Shown piece by piece: positions 58,609-64,000 of a stretch of DNA of 64,000 bases (position 1 is the first letter of the stretch; each line of letters opens with the position of its first letter). Origin of the DNA: Thermohalobaculum sp039027855. Its GTDB lineage: Bacteria > Pseudomonadota > Alphaproteobacteria > Rhodobacterales > Rhodobacteraceae. The notes beneath the pieces are model-generated. The model worked only from the letters and a program-made list of their open reading frames with translations. It was not told the DNA's origin and did not search any database. The stretch lies in NCBI GenBank assembly GCA_039027855.1, contig JBCCJI010000012.1, forward strand, positions 50,702-114,701, in the 5' to 3' direction. The position numbers and the translations under genes were made by a program.

Positions 58609-59100
58609 TTAGGGCAGCAGAACGGTGTCGACCACATGGATCACGCCGTTCGACGCCTCGATATCCGCGGTCACCACACGGGCATTGCCGTCAACCACGA
58701 CACCGTCGGTCGGATCGACCGACAGCTCCAGCCCGTTGATCGTCGTGGCCACCGACGGCTCGGTGCCGAGATCCGCCGCACGCACGGCACCGCTCAGCAC
58801 GTGGTAGGAGAGCACCGTCACCAGCGTGCCGCGGTTCTCCGGCAGCAGCAGGTTGTCGACCGTGCCCTCGGGCAGCTTGTCAAAAGCCGCATCGGTCGGG
58901 GCAAAGACGGTCAGCGGCCCGTCGCCCTTCAGCGCGGTCGTGAGATCGGCGGCATCGACCGCCGCGACCAGGGTATTGAAGGTCCCCGCGGCGACTGCGG
59001 TGTCCACGATGTCCGGGCCGCTCGCCTGCTGGGGTTGGGTGCAGGCGGCAAGGCCAAGGCCCAGCACGGCGGTGGCGGCGATGCGCGTGAGAACGGTCAT
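58609..59100 (-). CDS. Fasciclin-domain lipoprotein
   Basis: A 163-residue lipoprotein. The signal ends in a lipobox LAAC (Cys20; LGLGLAACTQ). A single FAS1 domain follows: FNTLVAAVDAADLTTALKGD, LTVFAPTDAAFDKLPEGTVD, VLSYHVLSGAV and the terminal IEASNGVIHVVDTVLLP. It is a close paralogue of the gene 540 bases downstream, the main difference being lipid anchoring here versus a cleaved Sec signal there. It is the only gene in its transcription unit, judging from the terminator. Confidence 0.93.
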   Translation of the reverse strand: MTVLTRIAATAVLGLGLAACTQPQQASGPDIVDTAVAAGTFNTLVAAVDAADLTTALKGDGPLTVFAPTDAAFDKLPEGTVDNLLLPENRGTLVTVLSYHVLSGAVRAADLGTEPSVATTINGLELSVDPTDGVVVDGNARVVTADIEASNGVIHVVDTVLLP

Positions 59101-59293
59101 TCTGTCTCTCCCTGTTCACGGGTCGTCTTGCGGTGTTGGTCGCGCGCCATTGAACCCCGGCGGCAACGTGTCGGTCGGTAGCTAGGGCGCCGAAGCGGCG
59201 TCACGAGTCCTTCGTAAACGATTTTCGCCGCGCCTTCGCACGACGACGATCGCCCCGAGATGAAGACTTTACGTTGGGGAGCGCCCGAGGGTT

Positions 59294-59863
59294 TCAGGCT
59301 GACTGAGCCGACACCGCCTCGCCGCGCAGAGCCCGCCTGATCGCCGCCTCGAGCTCTTCGGCGAGCTGGACGCGTTCGTCGGGCGCAAGAAAGGCGCCAA
59401 GCTCGATCTCGCGCGTGCCGCCTGTCAGGGTGAGATAGTTCTCGAGGCGCGCTTCACTGTGGACATGCAGGCGCACGAAATACGGGTCAGCCGACCAACG
59501 GAGCCGCTTGCCCTTGGGCTCGATCCGCTCGACGCGCATTTCATCGGGCCAAAGCGTGACGCGCTCGATCAGCCGCGCCTCATCGCTGTTCAACCTGAGC
59601 GCGAAGGCCACGGCGCAGAGCACGACGAGCGCGAAGGCGAGCGGGATCCAGACCACCGGCGTGAGCGCGATGGGGGCTAGCGGCACGCAGAACCCGCCCG
59701 CCATGATCCAGAGCACCCGCTTGCGGCCCACCGCCGTGAGCGAGCGGTTCGGCCAGAGCTCCACCGACCAGGCGGGCGCGTCCTTGCGCGCCGCCCAGCC
59801 CTCGCCTGCTCCGGCGGCCGGTCGCTTGCCGAGCCCGACGGGCGCAGCGGGCGGCTTGGTCAC
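59294..59863 (-). CDS. DUF2244 family membrane protein
   Basis: A 189-residue protein starting at GTG 59863 with AAGGCGGGG upstream, 32 bases after ctaD. An open frame reaches 59980 but overlaps ctaD. A Pro/Ala-rich N-terminus is followed by SVELWPNRSLTAVGRKRVLW, two adjacent helices (MAGGFCVPLAPIALTPVVWI and LAFALVVLCAVAF) and a cytoplasmic beta-rich tail (RLRWSADPYFVRLHVHSEAR) that is typical of DUF2244. Genes of this family often sit in cytochrome oxidase clusters, so an accessory role in oxidase biogenesis is plausible. Confidence 0.8.
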   Translation of the reverse strand: MTKPPAAPVGLGKRPAAGAGEGWAARKDAPAWSVELWPNRSLTAVGRKRVLWIMAGGFCVPLAPIALTPVVWIPLAFALVVLCAVAFALRLNSDEARLIERVTLWPDEMRVERIEPKGKRLRWSADPYFVRLHVHSEARLENYLTLTGGTREIELGAFLAPDERVQLAEELEAAIRRALRGEAVSAQSA

Positions 59864-59895
59864 CGCCCCGCCTTCGTCGTCGCGCGCCCTCACCC

Positions 59896-61548
59896 TCAGT
59901 GCGCCGGCTGCTTGTCCCACATCTCGCGGGTCGGCAGCTGCTCGAAGGTGTGCTCGGGCGGCGGGTTGGGCAGGGTCCACTCCAGCGTACCCAGCTCGTC
60001 ATCCCAGTAGTTCGGCTCGGTGACCTTCTCGCCCTTCGTCAGCGTGTAGTACATGACGTAGAGGAAGAAGAGGAACGAGCCAAAGGAGATGAACGCGCCG
60101 ATCGAGCTGACATAGTTCCAGAGCGCGAAGGCCTCCGGATAGTCGATGTAGCGGCGCGGCATGCCCTGACGTCCCAGGAAGTGCTGCGGGAAGAAAGTGA
60201 TGTTCGTCCCGATGAAAAAGGTCCAGAAATGGATCTTGCCGTAGAGTTCCGGATACTGCCGGCCCGACATCTTCCCGATCCAGTAGTAGATCCCGCAGAA
60301 GATCCCGAAGACGGCGCCGAGTGACATCACGTAGTGGAAGTGGGCGACCACGTAGTAGGTGTCGTGATAGGCGCGATCGATACCAGCCTGGCTAAGGACG
60401 ATGCCCGTCACGCCACCGACAGTGAACAGGAACAGAAACCCGATCGCCCAGAGCATCGGGACCCGCAGGTCGATCACGCCACCCCACATGGTGGCAATCC
60501 ACGAGAAGATCTTGATGCCCGTCGGCACCGCGATCACCATCGTTGCCAGCATGAAGTAGGCCTGCGCGTTCTTCGACATGCCGACCGTGTACATGTGGTG
60601 CGCCCAGACGACGAAGCCGAGCACCGCGATCCCGACCATGGCGAAGACCATGCCGGTGTATCCGAAGATCGGCTTCTTCGAAAAGGTCGAGATCACGTGG
60701 CTGATGATGCCGAAGGCGGGCACGATCAGGATGTACACCTCGGGATGCCCGAAGAACCAAAGGATGTGCTGATACAGGACAGGATCGCCACCCTGCGACG
60801 GATCGAAGAAGGCCGTGCCAAAATTCCGGTCGGTCAACAGCATTGTGATCGCCCCCGCCAGAACCGGCAGCGCGAGCAGGATCATAAAGGCGGTGATGAA
60901 GATCGACCAAGCAAACAGCGGCACCTTCATCATGCTCATGCCGGGCGCACGCATGTTCAAGAAGGTGGTGATGATGTTGATGGCGCCGAGGATCGACGAC
61001 GCGCCGGACAGGTGAACCGCAAAGATCGCAAAGTCAGTCGCCATGCCGGCTTCGCTGGTGGACAGCGGCGCATAGAGCACCCAGCCGATCCCGGCGCCGG
61101 ACTGCCCATTGCCGCCCGGTACGAACACCGACAGGATGGCCAGCGCCGATCCGGCGGTGAACAGCCAGTAGCTAAGGTTGTTCAACCGCGGAAACGCCAT
61201 ATCCGGCGCGCCGATCTGCAACGGCATGAAATAATTGCCAAACCCGCCGAACAGCGCCGGGATCACCACGAAGAACATCATCAGCACGCCGTGGGCGGTG
61301 ACCATGACATTCCAGATGTGCCCGTTTGGCGTGCCGTCCTCCATCGTCATGTACTGCACGCCCGGCTCCATCAGCTCGAGGCGCATATACATCGTGAAGG
61401 CGACAGAGATCAGACCGACGACGCCGGCCGTGATCAGGTAGAGAATGCCGATATCCTTGTGGTTCGTGGAGCAGAACCAGCGAGTGAAGAAGTCGGGCTT
61501 TCCGTGGCCGTGCTCCTCGTCAGGTGCATGTGCGGCGGCGTCAGCCAT
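59896..61548 (-). CDS. ctaD: Cytochrome c oxidase subunit I (aa3 type)
   Basis: A 550-residue catalytic subunit of aa3-type terminal oxidase, reducing O2 to water and pumping protons. The twelve-helix hallmark sequences are present: FFGHPEVYILIVPAFGIISH (His/Tyr crosslink and CuB ligand), VVWAHHMYTVGMSKNAQAYF and HDTYYVVAHFHYVMSLGAVF (heme ligands). Proton-channel residues appear in TAHGVLMMFFVVIPALFGGF. AAAAGGAGCC precedes the start codon. Subunits II and III are absent from the window, as in Paracoccus and Rhodobacter where ctaD is separate. Confidence 0.97.
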   Translation of the reverse strand: MADAAAHAPDEEHGHGKPDFFTRWFCSTNHKDIGILYLITAGVVGLISVAFTMYMRLELMEPGVQYMTMEDGTPNGHIWNVMVTAHGVLMMFFVVIPALFGGFGNYFMPLQIGAPDMAFPRLNNLSYWLFTAGSALAILSVFVPGGNGQSGAGIGWVLYAPLSTSEAGMATDFAIFAVHLSGASSILGAINIITTFLNMRAPGMSMMKVPLFAWSIFITAFMILLALPVLAGAITMLLTDRNFGTAFFDPSQGGDPVLYQHILWFFGHPEVYILIVPAFGIISHVISTFSKKPIFGYTGMVFAMVGIAVLGFVVWAHHMYTVGMSKNAQAYFMLATMVIAVPTGIKIFSWIATMWGGVIDLRVPMLWAIGFLFLFTVGGVTGIVLSQAGIDRAYHDTYYVVAHFHYVMSLGAVFGIFCGIYYWIGKMSGRQYPELYGKIHFWTFFIGTNITFFPQHFLGRQGMPRRYIDYPEAFALWNYVSSIGAFISFGSFLFFLYVMYYTLTKGEKVTEPNYWDDELGTLEWTLPNPPPEHTFEQLPTREMWDKQPAH

Positions 61549-61783
61549 GGCGGGCTCCTTTTCCGGGAGGTGGAACTCCCTCTTGTCTTTGTCGGTGAGT
61601 AGCGTGATCAGTCGCGATCAGCAACAAGATCCGATGCGACGAGACGCCCCTATTGAGGCCTTGGGATGAAAAGAGCCCTTGCCCATCTGTCGAAGACGCT
61701 TTTGGATACGCGCGTGAGCTCCACGCTAGCGATCCGATCATCCATGCCGACGCTGAAAGCTATACGAGAGTAAGAGGGAAGAG
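61549..61783. promoter_or_regulatory. Divergent promoter region of ctaD and the pseudoazurin gene
   Basis: The 235-base gap serves both genes. A perfect TGATC ... GATCA dyad with six-base spacing lies at 61605-61620. I searched for an FNR/NNR box (TTGAT-N4-ATCAA) and saw none. The pseudoazurin start has AGAGGGAAGAG immediately upstream and a TATACG hexamer at 61761-61766 that may be its -10. Confidence 0.45.
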
Positions 61784-62239
61784 ATGTTCCGCACACTGAC
61801 GACTGCCGCGACCGCGCTGCTCCTGACTGCCGGCGCCGCGATGGCTGGCGAGAACCACGTGGTTGAAATGCTCAACCGCAACAAGGACACCAAGGAATCG
61901 ATGGTGTTCAAGCCGGCCGTGCTGAAGATCGCGCCGGGTGATACAGTGACCTTCAAGCCCACAAACAAGGGTCACAACGCCGAGCTGATCGACGGACTGA
62001 TGCCCGAGGGCGCTGAAGCCTTCAAGGGCGGCATCAACAAGGAGATCACGGTCACTTTCGATACCGAGGGCGTGTACGGCTACAAGTGCGCGCCGCACTT
62101 CGCGACGGGCATGATCGGATTTATCCAGGTCGGCGACAGCACCGACGGGATGGAAGCGATCGAAGGCGCGCGCTTCCCGGGCCGCTCAGGCAAGCGCCGT
62201 GATGAATACCTCGCCACGCTCAACGATCTCTCGTCGTAA
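61784..62239 (+). CDS. Pseudoazurin (type-1 copper electron carrier)
   Basis: A 151-residue periplasmic blue copper protein, an electron donor to nitrite reductase or peroxidases and an alternative to cytochrome c. Signal peptide TAATALLLTAGAAMA. The type-1 copper ligands are H64 (KGHNAELIDG), C102, H105 and M110 in YGYKCAPHFATGMIGF. GDTVTFKPTNKGHN is a family signature. It is divergent from ctaD. No denitrification genes are in the window, so its partner is not shown. A terminator follows 21 bases after the stop. Confidence 0.94.
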   Translation: MFRTLTTAATALLLTAGAAMAGENHVVEMLNRNKDTKESMVFKPAVLKIAPGDTVTFKPTNKGHNAELIDGLMPEGAEAFKGGINKEITVTFDTEGVYGYKCAPHFATGMIGFIQVGDSTDGMEAIEGARFPGRSGKRRDEYLATLNDLSS

Positions 62240-62260
62240 TCTGAGCGACGCTGAGAATGA

Positions 62261-62287
62261 GGCCGTCGGCACCGCCGGCGGCCTTTT
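62261..62287 (+). terminator. Rho-independent terminator of the pseudoazurin gene
   Basis: GGCCGTCGGC and GCCGGCGGCC form a 10-bp stem (one G-T pair, three-base loop), followed by TTTT at 62284-62287, shortly after the pseudoazurin stop. It also faces the convergent membrane-protein gene. Confidence 0.85.
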
Positions 62288-62310
62288 CCGTTGGCCACGA
62301 GGTTTGGGTA

Positions 62311-62805
62311 TCAGAAAGCCGAAGCCTCCAGCCGTTGCCGCGCGGCCCGCACCAGGCTCTCGCCGCCTCGCATGCCATCCGGTAGCAACACGCGCCGCCC
62401 GTCGAACTCCAGAGAATGGGCGCCGAGCCAGTGGCGTCTGCGCACGGTTGCCAGCGTGTCCCAGGGATAGTGACGACTGCGCAGCAACAGGCCATGAACC
62501 GAGAGCCCGTCGCTGTTCCAGAGATACCGCCTTGTGCCGAGATCGAGGAGCAGCCGGCCGCCGGCCAGCAGCGGCGCCGCCATGGTAAGATGCGCCAGCG
62601 TGACGATGGGACCGAGCGCCAAAAGCCCCGTGCCCATGAGCCCCAGCGCCACCATGAACAGACCAACCCAGCGGAACAGACGACCATCGCTGACAGCGTC
62701 CACGCCTTCTTCAAACGGTACCGCCGTCATCTGAGCGCAGGAAGCCAGGTAGATCGCCGCGTAAAGCGTGGCACCCAAAACCAGGAACCAGACCAGCAGC
62801 ACCAC
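62311..62805 (-). CDS. Membrane protein of unknown function
   Basis: A 164-residue protein with an N-terminal helix (VLLVWFLVLGATLYAAIYLA) and a second hydrophobic stretch (WVGLFMVALGLMGTGLLALG), then a short domain (WNSDGLSVHGLLLRSRHYPW, LEFDGRRVLLPDGMRGGES) reminiscent of bacterial PH-like domains. I do not recognise a named family. It begins 33 bases from lipB's stop, and both run leftward, so they may be cotranscribed. Confidence 0.65.
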   Translation of the reverse strand: MVLLVWFLVLGATLYAAIYLASCAQMTAVPFEEGVDAVSDGRLFRWVGLFMVALGLMGTGLLALGPIVTLAHLTMAAPLLAGGRLLLDLGTRRYLWNSDGLSVHGLLLRSRHYPWDTLATVRRRHWLGAHSLEFDGRRVLLPDGMRGGESLVRAARQRLEASAF

Positions 62806-62838
62806 GCGCCTTTCTCCTCTACCGTTCAGGCGAGCACC

Positions 62839-63657
62839 CTACAGATTATGGGGCGTGACAACGCGATCTTCGTCAAGACTTGCAAGCATTCGCGGGGCAT
62901 TGGCCGCCAGCGCCGTATCAAGATCGGTCATTCCGACTGGCAGGCCCAGATCGACAAGGCTCGTGACACCATGCTCCGAGATTCCGCAGGGGACGATTCC
63001 TTCGAAATGCGAGAGATCGGGCTCCAGGTTTATCGCGAGACCATGGAAGCTGACCCAACGCCTTAGCTGCACCCCGATCGCCGCGATCTTGTCCTCTGCG
63101 ATGGCACCCTGGCGGCGCGGGCGCTCCGGTCGCTCGACCCAGACGCCGACGCGCCCTTCCCTCAGCCCGCCGCGGACGCCGAAATCCGCCAGCGTATCGA
63201 TCACCCAATGCTCCAGCGCCTTGACGAAGCGCCGAACATCGCGCCCACGCTGGCCGAGATCGAGCATCACATAAACGACCCGCTGGCCCGGTCCGTGATA
63301 GGTGTACTGTCCGCCACGCCGGACCGGATAGACGGGGAAGCGGTCGGGCATGCGCAGGTCTTCGGGGCGCGCCGACGACCCGGCCGTATAGAGCGGCGGG
63401 TGCTCGACGAGCCAGAGCATCTCGGCTGCCTTACCCGCCGCGATCGCCGCCACGCGGGCCTCCATGACAGCCAGCGCCTCGGGATAGTCGACAAGCCCCG
63501 CTGAGACCCGCCATTCGACACCAGCCCAGTCCCATGGCAGAGCGCTTTGGCCCGAGACCGGCCCCGGCACGGGCCCCGGCATGGGCCCCGGCATGGCCAT
63601 CGGCAGGGCATCGACGGCACCGAGCGCAGACGAAGCATTCTCGCTGTCTTTCATCAT
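62839..63657 (-). CDS. lipB: Octanoyltransferase LipB
   Basis: A 272-residue cytoplasmic enzyme that moves octanoyl groups from acyl-carrier protein to lipoyl domains. Core motifs: HPPLYTAGSSARPEDL, RGGQYTYHGPGQRVVYVMLD, catalytic C224 in GIVPCGISEHGVTSL and K190 in EDKIAAIGVQLRRW. The first 40 residues are a non-conserved extension with a Pro-Met-Pro-Gly-Pro repeat not seen in canonical LipB (about 213 residues). The start is ATG 63657 or 63654; an internal start cannot be excluded. Confidence 0.93.
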   Translation of the reverse strand: MMKDSENASSALGAVDALPMAMPGPMPGPVPGPVSGQSALPWDWAGVEWRVSAGLVDYPEALAVMEARVAAIAAGKAAEMLWLVEHPPLYTAGSSARPEDLRMPDRFPVYPVRRGGQYTYHGPGQRVVYVMLDLGQRGRDVRRFVKALEHWVIDTLADFGVRGGLREGRVGVWVERPERPRRQGAIAEDKIAAIGVQLRRWVSFHGLAINLEPDLSHFEGIVPCGISEHGVTSLVDLGLPVGMTDLDTALAANAPRMLASLDEDRVVTPHNL

Positions 63658-63738
63658 GCCTCACGATGTCTGCGCCTTGGCCTCGGCGCAAGGGCAGGCA
63701 TGTCGCGCGATCTTTCAGCCACCGGCAGGCCGAGGGGG

Positions 63739-63768
63739 TTGCGTCCCCCTACCCTGGTCGCCTATTAG
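63739..63768 (+). promoter_or_regulatory. Candidate promoter of tRNA-Leu
   Basis: TTGCGT (63739-63744) and TATTAG (63763-63768) are separated by 18 bases, ending 10 bases before the mature tRNA 5' end. The spacing and position are what is expected of a tRNA promoter in a bacterium with sigma-70-like hexamers. Confidence 0.6.
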
Positions 63769-63778
63769 CCAGCGCGTC

Positions 63779-63865
63779 GCGGTCGTGGCGGAATTGGTAG
63801 ACGCGCAGCGTTGAGGTCGCTGTGGGGTAAAACCCGTGGAAGTTCGAGTCTTCTCGACCGCACCA
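63779..63865 (+). tRNA. tRNA-Leu (anticodon GAG)
   Basis: The acceptor stem GCGGTCG (63779-63785) pairs perfectly with CGACCGC (63855-63861), followed by an encoded ACCA. The anticodon stem CAGCG/CGCTG encloses a TTGAGGT loop with anticodon GAG at 63813-63815. The long variable arm (GGG-TAAAA-CCC) is the mark of a class II tRNA (Leu/Ser), and the T-arm has TTCGAGT. GAG reads CUC/CUU leucine codons. Confidence 0.96.
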
Positions 63866-63975
63866 CAACAGAACTGCTGTTGTTCTAGACCCGCTATCGC
63901 TTTGAATGGAAAGGCGATATGCGGAGTTCTAGGCCCTTCGTTTCGGCAGTATTCGAGCTGGCCTGCAAAGGCCAG
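63865..63975. other. Three hairpins downstream of tRNA-Leu
   Basis: ACAACAG/CTGTTGT (63865-63883) begins at the last base of the tRNA and is followed by TTCTAG; it may terminate or process the transcript. A second near-palindrome TATCGCTTT/AAAGGCGATA (63893-63920) and a third perfect 7-bp stem CTGGCCT/AGGCCAG (63958-63975) follow. GTTCTAG occurs twice (63882-63888 and 63926-63932). No gene is visible up to the right edge. Confidence 0.5.
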
Positions 63976-64000
63976 TCTGAGCACTGCGCGACGCAGGGCA

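Noticed and set aside
61549..61783. FNR/NNR box upstream of pseudoazurin
   Set aside because: No TTGAT-N4-ATCAA match; the TGATC/GATCA dyad has the wrong spacing and bases.

Overview
The window is high-G+C DNA (roughly two thirds G+C by eye) from an alphaproteobacterium, probably Rhodobacterales-like. The evidence is the codon bias, the flagellar genes (flgF/G/A/H, a MotE-like protein, a DUF6468-type protein, fliL, fliF, fliH, fliN, fliP and fliG in one block), an isolated aa3-oxidase ctaD beside a pseudoazurin, and a YdiJ-like oxidase with an FCD-type GntR regulator. I see no phage, transposase, CRISPR array or plasmid functions. This looks like an ordinary chromosomal segment with some accessory genes.

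Layout. 1-4377 (minus): dipeptide/oligopeptide ABC importer; the ATPase runs off the left edge. 4744-9405 (minus): a 1553-residue modular cellulase without a signal peptide. 9804-16868: a DUF3179 protein, a small secreted protein and a 1687-residue periplasmic protein with peptidoglycan-binding and LprI-like modules. 16869-19234: a gene-poor stretch, a sulfotransferase and a short-chain dehydrogenase. 19382-24253 (plus): a YdiJ-type FAD/Fe-S oxidase, a GntR regulator and a PLP-dependent D-amino-acid aldolase/dehydratase, with a TTGTATACAA operator-like site in front. 24467-29132 (plus): glycogen branching enzyme and an unusual alpha-amylase-superfamily hydrolase that may act on glucosylglycerol. 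29160-43181: a flagellar block, leftward (flgH/A/G/F, motA, motE-like, fliL) and rightward (fliF/H/N/P/G) from a divergent region near 38.2 kb.

43321-47487: putrescine/polyamine ABC importer split into two divergent pairs (potF-potG leftward, potH-potI rightward). 47578-49641: a DCC-family thiol protein, a histone-deacetylase-family hydrolase and BioY. 49914-52073: a membrane protein with a GspL/PilM-like front and GspC/PilP-like end. 52063-54781: XdhC and a fused molybdopterin-binding/MobA-like protein (molybdenum cofactor maturation). 54917-57385: a membrane protein, a small gene interrupted by an in-frame TGA, and MgtE. 57581-59100: two fasciclin-domain proteins. 59294-62239: DUF2244 protein, ctaD and divergent pseudoazurin. 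62311-63865: a membrane protein, lipB and tRNA-Leu(GAG).

The most notable points are the domain architecture and tandem repeats of the cellulase, the in-frame TGA at 55707-55709 where translation resumes in the same frame, the operator-like palindrome in front of the oxidase/GntR/aldolase operon, the branching-enzyme/GH13 pair, and several large unassigned proteins inside otherwise recognisable operons. Family names come from recognising motifs; no database search was possible.
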